Source: Membranipora membranacea (Eukaryota; Bryozoa; Gymnolaemata; Cheilostomatida; Membraniporidae). From it: a DNA stretch of 64,000 nucleotides. How positions within the stretch are numbered: position 1 is the first letter of the stretch; every line of letters begins with the position of its first letter. The notes under the pieces were generated by a model. It saw only the letters and a program-made list of their open reading frames with translations. It was not told the DNA's origin and made no database searches. The translations under genes and the position numbers were made by a program. Where the stretch lies: the NCBI GenBank assembly GCA_914767715.1, contig OU612068.1:11906001-11970000 (forward strand). The letters are read 5' to 3'. Below, piece after piece: positions 9,854 through 22,748 of this stretch.

Positions 9854-10738
9854 TCGTAGGTATGGTGAAGCAGCGTAACTGATTATAATAATGGTATTTC
9901 CCAATCGGTGGTATGAGATGTGCTACATATATTATATCAAAAATAGTCTTAGCCTTTGTGCACGCTATTTGCTTAAATAAATCACACCTAAATGCAATCA
10001 GCGCTAGACATTGTTCCTGACAAAACTCTGTCAATTTTTCACATAAATATGAGAAGCATTGTTAATAAGATGCCTGCTTTGAACTATTTTTATATTCACA
10101 GCTTAATACTGAACATCTTGCACTGTCATTTCTGAAACCTGGTTTTCTTGTCTTGAAGACTTTTCAAAATATTTTTTTAAAAGGTTACCATCTACATTGT
10201 GGTTCTCGACCTCACGGTAATGGCGGAGGCGTGTGCATGGGGGGGGGAAGGGGGGTTGCCTTCTTATTGTGGTGGTAATACTAAGCAAATGACTAATGCT
10301 TTCATTCATAGCTATATTAAAAGGGAGAATTTTAATAATACTCATATTGACTTATCTTAGTAAGAGTTGGTAGATATTCATAATCTGTTATCTGTAGGTC
10401 TCATACGACAGAGAAACATTAAATGGAAATATACAGATATGTTTGAGATATCATCATCAGACTCTTGTTGTGTATGCTCGGATGTAGGCTGTGTTCGTTC
10501 AATTGTCCTAAAATATATCCATAAATAGTAAACTTCAAATGTCGTCATTTCGTGTTTTTGGAGACGAGACCTCTGTGCTATCCGTATGATGAATAAGGTT
10601 TTTTTCTGTGATCTTAATCCTAATTAGCAGCGATAAGTCCTATTCCCTGTCAGCTAAGAACAGCATATACCCTCAAGCGTACATCTACAATAGCACAAAA
10701 ATTACATAAATATTAGTTATTTCTATTCCAAGTAATAT
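9854..10738. other. Intergenic, no gene seen
   Basis: No credible exon on either strand. It contains a G-run at about 10238-10256. Confidence 0.45.
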
Positions 10739-10925
10739 AATGCAATGCAATGCAATGCAATACAATACAATGCAATGCAATGCAATGCAATGCAATGCAA
10801 TGCAATGCAATGCAATTCAATGTAATGCAATGCAATGCAATGCGATTCAATGCAATTCAATGCAATGTAATACAATGCAATACAATGCAATGCAATGCAA
10901 TGTAATGCAATGCAATGCAATGCAG
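10739..10925. repeat. (TGCAA)n pentanucleotide satellite
   Basis: About 37 tandem copies of a 5-base unit, with point variants (tacaa, ttcaa, tgtaa). Because 5 is not a multiple of 3 the tract stays open in both directions, giving spurious Met-Gln-Cys-Asn-type peptides. Confidence 0.97.
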
Positions 10926-12690
10926 AGCAGCAATGTGGCAAAATTACCCATCTATAGTGTAAGCAGTATAAGTAGTGTCTCGCTCACTTAATAATGAGCA
11001 ATCAAACATATATTTTTGGTAATTTCTTATTGAAAGACCCCTCAAGTATTAGTCTACGCACTGTGCAGGATTTGCTTGGATTTTTCCTCTCATTACTTCT
11101 ACATTAATCTTACTTCATATAGCCTAGGGTCCAATAATACACATTGTATGACCTTTTGTCAATGTCATGAATGACCGCCCTTATTCAAAATGAAAGAAAT
11201 TCTGGCTGACATTTTCTTCACTACTTGGCAGTGAATATCTCTGCTCATGAGTATTTCCCAAACATGAGGCTACTTTTCCCAGAGTCTGACTGGAATACTC
11301 TCATACCTGGAGCAATATAGTAGGTGGCATGAACAGAAATCAATAGATATTGCAGTTTTAGTGCTCCCCTTGATTAACTTATAACACTCAAGAGCAGACA
11401 ACTCCAGCGAAATCCTGCATTGTTCTCAGACTTTTTCCCCTCCCGGCCGTCGGACAGGGGGCAAAGTCTGGGGGCTCAGACTACTCAAGTATGTAACAAT
11501 GTGAACAAGTCACACTGATCGTCAAAATTAGGGTATAAAATTAATTATCTACTGCACCGGGTGACGTAGTTACCGTCGTCCTAGTGCAAATTGTACGCGT
11601 CATAAGCTGGTGCGTAGATTTCATGCCCTGATTTTGAAGATCAGTTTGTGCAAATTATTTGCCGATTAGGTGACAACTATGTGATTTGAGTCTCAATTAA
11701 TTATCTTGGAGCTATGCAGAATTCAATGAGCACGAATTTGCATGAGTGGCAGCAGTAGTTTAACCATAGAAATAAGGCTAAATAGAAACCTAGACCGCTC
11801 TTGGGAGTCGTCCCACTTTTCGCCAATCGCCTGTATATAAGAAATCTTAGGTAGGGTTCCTTTCAAGAATGAAATTAGATGGACTAGCTGTAAAACTAAC
11901 CCTTTATCCTTACTACTACCTGGATGTAACAGGAATTTTTTCTGGACATTGAAACTCATCCAGATAACAGGCTATCCCAACCACTGATTGTGGTTAACCA
12001 GTAATAACAAAAACCAAAATACTGGTTAGGTATCTATGTATCGGTGTTTATGGAATTAGCACTCTCTATTTTAAGTATCAGATGGTCCCGGGTCTGACAT
12101 GTTTAGATGAGGATGTGACAAGTAAATATTTCATTCTCTGAATTTTCTTGAATTTGTGCCTCAGATGTCCAAAAATTAGTATATTAAATCAATTATAAAT
12201 TGATATTCTTCCATCCATTCCAAGGACATGTATGTCATATATATAAGTTTTTTTTTGCCAAAATTCTATCTCATCCATGATACGAGACCTAAATCCATTA
12301 TAAGGGTTGTCCCCTCATTGATGTTGATTGGATAACTTGGATATTTTGTCAAAGCATTAAAATTTAATATTAAATTCAACACCATTGCTCTAGCTATTGA
12401 TATACAGTGATATTATCCCAGAGGTGTAAACTACTCGAGGCAGGAAAAGTTGGCCATTGGGTACAGGCTTAAAATTGTGAAATTTACGGCTCACTTACAT
12501 TTACTCACTCTATTAACCTTATAAGAACCCTCACCCTTGCTATTAAATAATGGTACTAGCTTACACTTATTCACCCTCAAACTAAATAAACCTTACTCTA
12601 GCTTATATTTACTTCTCTTGGGAAGGGAGGTTTCATAACTCACACTATAAAACCTAGCTGTATCATCTGTGTTAGTAGACCATAGGCTAT
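10926..12690. other. Intergenic, no gene seen
   Basis: No recognised exon. It contains the short dispersed repeat at 11425-11486 that is also found at 57931-57968. Confidence 0.45.
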
Positions 12691-12704
12691 TGCCAAATGG
12701 AGAA

Positions 12705-13017
12705 CATTGTACAAGAGGACATGGCAGAAACCTTGGTCCCTTACTATAAGAACACAAAGAGTAAGATGGCTCGGACACCTTCTCAGACTACCAGAGGATG
12801 CACCAGCCAGGCACAGCCCTAGGGGTATATCTGAATCACCCAGAAAACACATCCCAGAGGGGCCAGGAAAATATCATGGGTTGATACTGTCAAAAAAGAC
12901 CTCAAAACATATGCTAACATTACATTTGATAAATGTTTACATCTGGCGCAAGATATAAAAGTGTGGAGGTCAATAGTGGCGAAGACAGCAGATGTTTTGA
13001 GCTGGTACAAAATGTAA
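12705..13017 (+). mobile_element. LINE ORF2 C-terminal fragment
   Basis: RTQRVRWLGHLLRLPEDAPA is the R-x-R-W-x-G-H-h-x-R-M/L block found near the end of many LINE polyproteins. After a frameshift near 12860 it continues ARKISWVDTVKKDLKTY and AQDIKVWRSIVAKTADVL to TAA at 13015-13017. No RT core is attached. It is a dead 5'-truncated copy. Confidence 0.75.
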
Positions 13018-13431
13018 TCCTGTTACGAACTTCATCAACAAGAACAAGTAAGTAAGTACAAGCCAACACTTATGAAGTGGAAGAACAGTGGTGAACTTAG
13101 AAATAAACTTCTTTAGAAGCTAGTAGTTAGAACATTTTACACTGTCAGAACAATTAATAAGGTGAATTACTTGTATCAGCTCTAATCCAAATTCCGCTCA
13201 GCCTATTCAAGATTACTGAAACAGGCTGTCGTTCAATATTCATACTTGGTCAGAGAAATAATCGAATGCGATGTGAGAATATGTGCCCAACACAAAGCAG
13301 TATAAAGTCAGATCTATGCTAGATCAAATTTTATTCATTTGCCTGCATTTTGAGTTGCCCCCTCATCTACTGGTCACGCTTCAAAAAAGCTGCCTCTGAT
13401 CCTTATCTTAATCTTGTTGAAGGATACTCAC

Positions 13432-13622
13432 CTTGTCAGTCTTAGATTGTAGAGCTCCGTGTCTTACTATCTCTGGTCTGGTGTTCCTCAGTTGACTGAC
13501 AGTATTTTGCTGCAACACAGATAAGTATATAACTGCCGACAATGTTATAGTGAGCAGTAAAGTGACCACGAGTATACGGGAGGATGGGCAATCACCGGTA
13601 CAAGTCTTCCTAGGGTCAATAT
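13432..13622 (-). pseudogene. Inverted paralog of the BRICHOS-like gene's membrane exon
   Basis: The minus strand encodes PSSRILVVTLLLTITLSAVI followed by YLSVLQQNTVSQLRNTRPEI and VRHGALQSKTDK. This is close to the exon at 16156-16365 and has the same type of GTGAGT donor (13432/13431). The acceptor is CCAG at 13623-13624. It keeps an open frame, so it could be a live exon of a second gene, but none of the other BRICHOS exons were found at 11-13.4 kb on this strand. I call it a partial duplicate. Confidence 0.6.
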
Positions 13623-15547
13623 CTGGTTATAACTTTTGAACAAATTCATATTGCTCTTGCTATATTAAAGTATAGTAACGCTTAAACAAAAATTGTCCAA
13701 TTTAGTTGATTTTGGCTCATATGGAAGACCATCTAGGTAAGAGTATATTTCTATGTGGATCGAGGATGTAATGCCTCATGACGTCGCGTCATGACAGCAC
13801 GAAAATCATGTATTTTGCTAGAAAGGGAAGAGTTGCTGTAGCATAGTGCTGGGAAGAGTTGCCATTGAGTTTTTTTCGTACGGGTTCACTAAGAAGGGGA
13901 GTCCAGAAAATACAGGTTGACAGTACGCAGAGAAAGAAATTTGCTTTGTCAATATACACAAGATGCTGACCCCAATTTATTAAAAATGTGGTCAATACAA
14001 AATAAATTGCCTCCTGCAATAATTACAGTATGCTGGATAACCATAGCAGAAATTCTATTCCACTTTCTGAGGTACAAATTGTCTTTTTCTTCAATGTATA
14101 CCTGATAATTCATGGATCATAGTTATCTGAACTTCTGGGGCAAGATTGTTGCAGTGTCATCACCAAAATATGCCCAATAACCCATGGAATTAAGTTCAAG
14201 TTTACAGCTGAAACCAGGATCGAGGAAGACAACCTAATACCACTGGTGAAGAGCATTCTGCAAAGTCAGAACCAAAATCTATTAACTACAGATGACAGGT
14301 GATATATAACAGTTTGTTGACCGTTGGGACGGGGGGGGGGGGGGGGGGATAGCAAAACTTACCCCTCACCATTATCTGATCAGGCTCACAAGCTTCATTA
14401 ATGAACTAATGATGTACCGAACAAATTTCAACACTAGTACCACCAAAACCACTCTCCGAACATAGTTTAAAAAGTGATTAACGTCATCGTAGAATGTTTG
14501 CAATGATTAAGCATGGAGGATATGCAAGGGAGGTATCATGACAATCCCTGATTCCCTGATCGGCAAAGCTTATCTTTAACCACAAATGCAAATGTTCTAC
14601 TATGCCACTACCAAAATAAATGGGTAAAAATAATCAATAATCAAATGGATAATATTATCTCAGTTGGCTGTTGATATGGTGAGGAGGGGGGGGGGGTAGT
14701 GAGAGACAAAGCTTTCCCTTCCCCCTCCAGAATACAGATGTCGACCACGGTACTAGATTGGGTAAAAAAATTGTTGACATGTGAATTAATGGGCACACAA
14801 AAATTTAGAATAGAGAGGTATCAGGTAAAAAGACTACCGAGATTAAAAATCTAATATTTAATTAAATCAAAAAGTATAGCCAAAGACCGACTTATAGAGT
14901 TGGTTTAAAACTAAAGATTTTTTCACTGTCAATATGGCTGTTGACCGCCAATTTCAAAGATTTGAGAGTAGGCGGCAAATCTCTCTACAATTTGTCACAA
15001 AGTTTGCTGGGGAGAGCCCAAATTAGTGTTTGCAGGACTCACTTTTGTTCAGCCTGACACCGCTATTCAATTGACAGGCATTAGGCTTGGCTCTTTAGTA
15101 ATTGTATATCAACTCAAACACATAAATCATGATGGTTTTCGGTGATCAAATGTATGATGTAAATGCTGTTGTTTCAGCTCCTAAACAATAATATAATACT
15201 GACTCTCAACATTTCAAAAGAAATTAAATGGAACAGAAATGGTGACCAATATGAAATATTTGGTCTTTCGGACCCTATGTACCAAACAGCATCTAAAGCT
15301 GTGATTCACTCAATTTCTTTCAATGTTTGTCAATATTTGGTACAGTTTTGGTGATATCCCCTAACTTGGGCATTTGAAATTCAAAATATGATCTCTAACC
15401 ACCCAAGTATTCAAATGATGTGACAAGGCATTTTTTCTGAGACCTTTACTTTTGTGTTTGGTAAGATGCCAGTGATGATATAGCAAAATTAATGCAAAAT
15501 ATAGCAAAATAATTTACAATGATATCTCTTTTTTTTAAGCTAAGCCC
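13623..15547. other. Intergenic, no gene seen
   Basis: No exon supported. It contains an 18-base G homopolymer at 14331-14348 and a second G-run near 14683-14696. Confidence 0.45.
14331..14348. repeat. Poly-G homopolymer (18 bases)
   Basis: Uninterrupted G run directly visible. The length may be unreliable if sequencing or assembly is error-prone. Confidence 0.9.
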
Positions 15548-15619
15548 ATGAGCGTGGTTTTGGTTGTCTTGTTCCTTGTTAAGTTCAATGTAGCTTGGGA
15601 GTTTTGTTCAGATAAAATG
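15548..15619 (+). CDS. Signal-anchor-like first exon candidate
   Basis: ATG at 15548 opens MSVVLVVLFLVKFNVAWEFC then SDKM, and stops exactly at a consensus donor (ATG|GTGAGG) in phase 0. It could be the first exon of the BRICHOS-like gene downstream, which begins in phase 0, or of a separate secreted protein. A rival start is the lone ATG|GTAGGT at 15972-15974. Confidence 0.3.
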
Positions 15620-16155
15620 GTGAGGGTAAGGCTTGCCACTCCTGCTCGACCTCCATTTCAACGAATAACTTCAATTTGAATAATACTTATTATGGATTAT
15701 CGTGATGTTAAGATATTGGCTGTGACTTAGCGAAATATTGTTTGTCATGACGAGGAGCTTCCTCGAGCGGTGGTTTCAGCTGTCCAATTTTAACGGATTA
15801 CAGTATTGGATAGATTTTAATGATGATACAGCTATATTCCCGAGCTGAGATTTAGGTAACTATGATATCCTTTTTTGTATAAAAGAGACATTCACCTAAG
15901 GTAAGGTATATTCTTGCCAGAGAAGGTTAGCAGAACCATTATATATCAAAAGGTGAAACAAAAGTACTGCAATGGTAGGTTTGGCATACTGTAGTTGTAA
16001 ATATGGCAACATTGTTTCATTGTCCTTTTATAAAATGAAATGTGGACAGCATAAGTATATTCACAAACTTTATGTATTTCTGTGCGTTCTTCTTATCTAT
16101 GTTGTGCATTAAATTTGCAGGCCTATGATAGTTAAGTCCTTCTTAATTTTTACAG

Positions 16156-18216
16156 GATATTGAGATTAAGAAGACTGGTAGCAGCAGCAGCAGCCCATCC
16201 TCACGTATACTGGTGGTCACTACTCTGGTGTTAACTCTGCTGCTGACTATATCAGTGTCAGCAGTTATATACTTATCTGTGGGGCAGCAAAATACTGTCA
16301 GCGAACTGAGGAACACCACACCAGAGTGTGTGAGACATGGAACTCTGCAATCTAAGGCAGGCGGGGTAGGTTGTCTTCAATATTTTCCAATATTACGATC
16401 AGCAGCAGTTTTCTTCATTACAACAGAGCCATAACATTGAAAAACTCATTGTCTGTTTATAAAAATAAATTTATTTAAATTATGAGAGTCATATTATTAT
16501 TTTAGTGTGCTGCAGAGAAACAGAAACAGAAAGCAGCAGAAGCAGAAACAAATGGTGTAATCGGATAAAATTTATGTGCGATTTTAACAATAGATTGTCG
16601 ACACAAAAATGTATGTTACATGTTTTATAGAATGTCAAAGAAAGGGCTGAAGAGATCTCCTTTTACAAAGAAGACAATGTTGTGCTCTACAAGGAAGATG
16701 ATGGCTCGTTTCAAGCCAAAGACTACAACAAGGTAATAATAAAAACAAGTTGAGGGACTAAAACTAAATCATATCTCCTAAGCAGACCTAAACAAGAGAG
16801 AATGACTGTTTTATATTACTGTTGAGACAGAGCCAAGGCATTTTATGACTAAAACTGTTTTTTCAAGGCTTGTAAGGTTTACAGTTATAAAATTAGTTAG
16901 TCTGTTAATTTTTGAAACTATTGTATAAATTAGTTAATTTATTGAAATGATAAATTCTCGTTCCATACTAATAATGGTAGATAAAACTTGTGAGGCATTT
17001 TATTTTCATGTTTTTAAAATAAACATAAACCTCGTTATTTGCAAAGATTCACAAATAAAATCTTATAATCGGACACATACTGAGGAACACAAACTGTAAG
17101 CACCGAAAAAAATCTTATGAATTTTGTCACAGTGGGACAGTTTGATACACATTAGTAACACTGTATTGTAGAATCACAGTTTACTTTGACCCAACTATAC
17201 CAGATAACAGGCTGTTTAAATACTATCCAAGTACTAGATATGCCCCTAATATATGCCACCTGTTGTTCCCTGCCACATTGCCCAACATAAGTGAGTTCCT
17301 CTGACAGCGACAGATTTCAATGCCAATGGAACAAACATTTGTTAGTACCATTTTTATATCAATTTCAAACACTGCCACACATTAAATGCATTTTTACAGG
17401 GCATCTTATATAAGAAAGACAGTGAGTTAGGAAAATGTTATCTGCTGCCTGTCCCAATCAAAGCGGAGAATGGGAGAAAGCTTGAAAAATTTCTCACAGA
17501 GAACAACGATGTCACCTTGGAGGGTAAGAGGAGCTCTTTGATGTATTAGAGGGAGAAATAGCTGACACTAGTTTCATACCAAGCGTTGTACGAGATGAAT
17601 GTCATGATGGGTTCAGATGGTTAGCAAAAACTTTAGACACAGATAAATTATGGGTTTCATGTGAATCTGGATTTTTCTTAAAACCTATGGTTGCATATAC
17701 AGCTAACTGATAGCCGACAACTCAACCACCAATTTTGATTAATACTATAAGACATAATTGAACGCTCCGATGCTTTGGTGTTTTTTACATTTTTACCAGC
17801 GCCACTAGGTTGGTGCGTTCAACTACATCTCGTTTAATTGACAGTATTTAGTTTCGAGGAGAATTTTTTTTGTATACCACAACTTCATGAGCAAAATACA
17901 CCAGGCGGGTCATAGTACAAAGCCATCTGGAGAACTGATAAACAGGCTAGGAAGACCAAATAGTCAGAAAAAAATTTTGTATATTGTAATGCTCTTGTCA
18001 GAGTTATTGTCCGCTATATTGCCTAGTTGCTCATCTTTGTGGAAAACCAACCACTGATGCTACCAGTTTGAGAAAACACACACCTCACTTCTAGAACTGT
18101 AGCTTTCTCTCCAATAAGTGTGTGTTTCTTTCTGTTTATATATAGATGCTGACAAAGTTAGCAGACAGAGAAGAGAATGGCATATTGGCATCTGCATTGT
18201 TATAGCAAAGTTTTGA
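16156..18216 (+). CDS. Small BRICHOS-like type II membrane protein
   Basis: Five exons in consistent phase: 16156-16365, 16506-16556, 16631-16732, 17400-17523 and 18146-18216 (stop TGA 18214-18216). The first starts DIEIKKTGSS, has a transmembrane helix (ILVVTTLVLTLLLTISVSAV then IYLSV), and a lumenal linker. The next is a Lys/Glu/Ala-rich stalk. Exons 3-4 give VLYKEDDGSFQAKDYNKGIL and KDSELGKCYLLPVPI, which match the D-h-x-x-G...KCYhhPh core of BRICHOS domains. The last exon gives DADKVSRQRREWHIGICIVI and ends AKF, supplying the second conserved Cys. BRICHOS domains act as intramolecular chaperones in ITM2/SP-C-type proteins. The start codon is unresolved (15548 or 15972). With the minimal start the protein is about 186 residues. 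The exon 2 donor must be GTAATC to keep phase. The last exon is the least certain. Confidence 0.6.
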
Positions 18217-18360
18217 TTGGATTTTCTCGATGGTGACAAAGAACAAAGGGGACAAATAGTCCTAGAGTGAAAAAATTGTTGACAATTGAAGGCTTCCTTA
18301 TGCGTTATTCTTTGTATTTCAGAACAAGCCATTAGACATTAGTATAATCTGTTTTGTAGA

Positions 18361-20465
18361 TCTAGACCTGAAGGTGGCGGCGGAGGTGTTTGCATATATG
18401 TGATCGATGAGCTGGAGGCTAGAGTGACGTTGTCCGCTTGACAGGGGCTGAGGCTATGTTGGTTCGTATATTCTGCTCGGGGCGTCCTGTTTGTTGGAGA
18501 TTTAAATTTTGATCTCAATCCAGATAATGAGACTGAAAATTCAACATTGAATTATTTGAGGTTAATGAGTTCAAATGGTTTCTACAATATCATCCATAGT
18601 CCAACTAGATTTGGTCGGACAAAAACCAGCCTCTTGGATCACAAGTGATATTTTGGCAGACCATTTGCCTATCATTGGGTGCATCTGTTTTGATCAATTA
18701 AAATTAGCAAAGCCGCGATCACAGTTCACAGTTTCTAGGCTTGATAGGAGTCTTTTCAAACAGAAAATCGATGACCGGAAGTGCTGGTTAAACGTACTTG
18801 AATGTAATGATCCAGATACAGCTTTTGCATTATTTACAAACACCTTTAAAGAAAAGCTATCTGAGGCAACAACAATCAAAACTGGAAAGAACTTAAAAAG
18901 CTGCAATTTAGAAAGCCCTGGATGACTAATAAAATTCACAAACTGATGGAGGAACGCTTAAAATTTTATAAGCAAACGCAAGAAGAGCCATTTAACAAGG
19001 TGGCTCTGGATAAATATATAAAGTTTCGTAATTCTGTGACAATGGCAATCAAAAGTGCTAAAAAGGAGTTCTATAAATCTGAATTTGAAAATTGTAACTC
19101 CAACCAAAATGAAAAATGGAATTTTATAAATAAAATGTTACATAGGGATTCGAAAGCAAATACTTCACCACAGTACATAGAATCTCAGGGCACAAAAATT
19201 ACTTCGATTCAAGAAAGTTCTGAAGCTTTTAATACTCATTTTGCTAGTGTGGGGAAAGCTTTAGCAGGTGATCTCCCAATTCCAACAATCAGCTATAGCT
19301 CATATTCAATAAATGACAATAATTTGCCAGCATTTGACTTTTTAGAGATTTCTAATGAGATAACTGAGTCTGTAATCAACTGTTCATCGGAAAGGAAAGC
19401 TACGGGCTATGATGGAATACCCATCAGCCTTATAAAAGAAAATAAAACCACACTTTCACCGATCTTAACCCACATGATTACCTTAATAGTGCGCACCTCG
19501 AAATTCCCGGATAGCCAAAAGATTGCCCATGTAACACCACTTCACAAAAAAGGATCTAAGTCAGACCCTAATAACTATAGGCCGATTTCAATTTTAACAG
19601 CATTATCCAAACTTGTAGAAAAGACTTTAGCATCACATCTGCGTTTCCACTTTGAAAATAACAATATTTTTAGCGATAGCCAGTTTGGTTTCATTAGCTA
19701 TTTCATGCTCTATGGAGAAACTCTAAGAATTTTAACAATAGTGCCATAACCCAAGGAATATTTCTAGATTTTAACAAAGCTTTTGACACCATAGACCATG
19801 GAATTTTAATCGCAAAACTACCTTACTATAATTTCACCCCTGATGCTTGTTATCTTGTAAAAACATATTTTTGCGAGAGGTACCAGTATGTGAAACTGGA
19901 TTCGTACAGTTCATCATGGGTACCTCAAGGCTCAGTTCTAGGCCCTATCTTATTTCTTATATTTATTAATGATCTTATAAAAGCAGCTCCTGACCTTGAA
20001 TATATTTTATTTGCAGATGACACAAACATTTTTTCAACAGATTCCCATTTAGTGCAAGAAAATCTGTACAAAGTAGAAACTTGGTGTATTGCAAACAAGC
20101 TCATTTTGAATTAGTCTAAAACTTTCCTGGTCATTTTTAAAGCTCCAAATAAACTGATTAAAACTCTGGAAAACTACATTTTAAATATGGGTGGAAACCA
20201 GCTTGATAATAAATCAAATACAAAATTCTTAGGGATTGAGCTTGACAGTAACATAACTTTTAAACCTCATACCCTTGTACAAATTTGTGAAAAGCTCAAT
20301 TTTATACTGTTGCTCATGCGTTCTATAAGACCATATTTAGATATTCCAATGATGATAAATTTATACTACACATCTTAATTTACGGCATCGAGTTCTGGGG
20401 CCATGCAGCTGAATGCGAGATAAACCAAATTTTACTTTAACAAAAATCAGCACTCCGTGTCAATT
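18361..20465 (+). mobile_element. CR1/Jockey-like LINE, inactivated
   Basis: Endonuclease remnant: GGGGGVCIYV (18373-18402), GDLNFDLN and the H-S-P-T-R-F block near 18600. RT follows: a linker starting at 18922, ATGYDGIPISLIKEN, NYRPISILTALSKLVEKTLA and SQFGF (18922-19700). After a frameshift come FLDFNKAFDTIDH, WVPQGSVLGPILFLIFINDL and the catalytic LFADDTN (about 20008-20029). The C-terminal part is LGIELDSNITF to about 20378. An internal stop at 20112-20114 and at least two frameshifts make it inactive. It lies about 145 bp after the BRICHOS-like gene's stop, in the same orientation. Confidence 0.9.
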
Positions 20466-20790
20466 TAAAAATTCATTCATGACGACAGGTGTAAACCTGC
20501 TCAACAGGACCTTCCTGGTGAAAGGGTTTGTGAGCCCCTTGGTCTGCGGGGTCGGTTGACCAGGGTCCTGTGGGGGTGTGGTGCATAGTCAGCAGGCACG
20601 GCGGGCTGGGTTCCTTGGGCTGTCTTCGGCCACATAGTTCTTGGTCATACTGTTAATCGGGCGGTCGCCATTCTAGTCTCTGACTACCTGATCGCTCCGC
20701 TGTCATCATTTTCTTTTAGAAGAACCTTTTATTACAAATAAACACAAACAGAAACCGGAAAAAAAAAGAAAAAAAAAAGACAGATACTTT
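20466..20790 (+). mobile_element. GC-rich retroposon-like segment with A-rich tail
   Basis: A distinctly GC-rich, non-coding block (about 20480-20700) ends in 'aaataaacac', then runs of A broken by single G (20759-20780). The composition contrasts sharply with the AT-rich surroundings. It could be the 3' UTR and tail of the preceding LINE or a SINE inserted there; no A/B boxes were recognised. Confidence 0.45.
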
Positions 20791-21729
20791 TTATAAACTG
20801 AGCAATGTAATAACCCAAAGCAGCAGCTTCATTCTATAGAGATCAAGTTTGATCCAGTATGCCTGCCCTCGAAATGGTTTCCCTTCCACTGGCAATCGGT
20901 TGGAGGGAGGGAACAATTCCAAATGCATGCAAACTCATCCTATTCTTTATCCCCTCTATTTATGGCCTTTAATATAATAAAATAACTGTATTTTATGGTT
21001 TATCACAGTGACTAATTCTTTACATCATATACTATAGTAAATCATGATATATGAATACTACATAATCACTATATACTATAATATTTCATTGTTCTTGGAT
21101 AATATTAAATTGTTTAAACGAGAGGCGTCTCGAATTACAGGTCAGCTTCCATTTTCTCTGTTCATGTTTCACAGCAGTGCTATAGACACATTGATATACT
21201 CATTTCAGTCAATACCTTGAGAAAAGAGTCTCAAACTGTTAATGGGTAATACCATAAGTATACCATAAGATAGGAAAGCCTTTGTCTGAACCATCTGAGA
21301 CCATCTTGACAGGAATCCAACATGCAACCTCTCACCTGCCGTTAACACCCTGGTCAGGGCTGAAAACCAGGCCACTATCAACCAAGTAGGTTCCTTGGCT
21401 AACAAATCAATGAAAACATGGTAGTGTTTAGTAATTTGCACATCTCAAGAAACAAATATGCCATTGTTATAGTGATGTGAGATCAAGACAGCTTACCACC
21501 AAAGAAAGGAAAAAAGTTATAATATGCTAACATAAAAATAGTTGCCAATGTACCCTTTGATTAGTTTATATGAGAGGTAGGAATGTTTACAGTATCCCTC
21601 AGCACTTCCACCATCCTCCATCAATGGCTACAACATGGCCATATAAAATTAGTATATATGTATACATGATAGGCAGTTCTTGGTTGAAGAGTTGCCTTCT
21701 TGTGATAAAGTGGTTGCGTAACTCTCTTT
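20791..21729. other. Intergenic, no gene seen
   Basis: No supported exon on either strand. Confidence 0.4.
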
Positions 21730-21954
21730 TTAGCTAATAGAGAATTCCCTGATAAATGATAGAAAATTCTCCAGTAGTGCAACTTGAGAGGAATTAAGTT
21801 GAGGCAGAGAGATAATCCTTAGAATATTTTCAGTAAGATTGTTAACTGTTAAAATTTCATGCTTCAATTTGAGGATGACAGTTTGTGCAGGCTTTGTTCC
21901 CTTCCTCCGTTTAGATCGAAGCTCTCGCCATAATAGAGTTACAAAGAGCAACAC
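21730..21954 (-). CDS. Unassigned ORF, possible exon
   Basis: Open minus-strand frame with a coding-like composition (LWRELRSKRRKGTKPAQTVI, later ISLPQLNSSQVALLENFLSF) ending in TAA. No family recognised and no convincing acceptor, so it may be transposon-derived. Confidence 0.2.
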   Translation of the reverse strand: MLLFVTLLWRELRSKRRKGTKPAQTVILKLKHEILTVNNLTENILRIISLPQLNSSQVALLENFLSFIREFSIS

Positions 21955-22748
21955 AAAATCTCATCAAGTGTCTTCAGACTGCTCATAAATCCCTCAATCT
22001 CGATAAAGATTTTACAAATCTTTCCACGTGTAGTTATTCTACTCAGTTCCAAACTAAAGAGATTACATTTATGGTGCTCGATGTGAAGCTAACCACCAAT
22101 GACCTCAAAAGTTTCGTTGACTTTGGTCGTGTGAAGTGTTGGGGATCGGGGAAAAAAACTCAGAGTTTCTACTGACTGAACAACCTGACAAGATATAGCA
22201 TAGGCAGCTCTTAGAGAAAAAATTTAACTCAGTATTAGGGGTTGAGTAGCCCTATGATTGTGTGTCCAAAACTCCATGTCTACATACAGAAAGCAGGGTA
22301 GACATATATTGAGTTTTGTTCCCATTAAACAAGGAGTGGATAACCCTAAGCCACTAGTGGAATGCGATAGCCGTCTTGTTTTTTAGTGGGATTTCACTAT
22401 TAGATTACATCACATAATAATTATCATCATTATTTCACTTCATTTGACTGTTTTACAGATCATTTGGGTATTTTTTGGCATTTCATGCAATTGGCAGCTC
22501 CAATAACGCAATTGAAAATTTGGAGGGTGTCGTGGTTGTTGGTGTTTACCACGTATATACATAGATGCAGCATGTGAGCAAACTGGTATGGATTTGCAAA
22601 TAATGTTGGAATGCTGTGAATAGTTTATTGATCCATAATTTGGTGAAACTACAAATAAATAACTGAAAGGACAAAATTACATCATGAAGCAATTGAAATC
22701 AAAAAGATGATTGCAAAATTAAGTTTAGGCAAGAAAGTTAACTCTTAC

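Noticed and set aside
10723-10991. Long open frames on both strands rich in Met-Gln-Cys-Asn or Cys-Ile-Ala-Leu-His
   Set aside because: They are translations of the (TGCAA)n satellite. The frame stays open only because the unit has no stop in any register.
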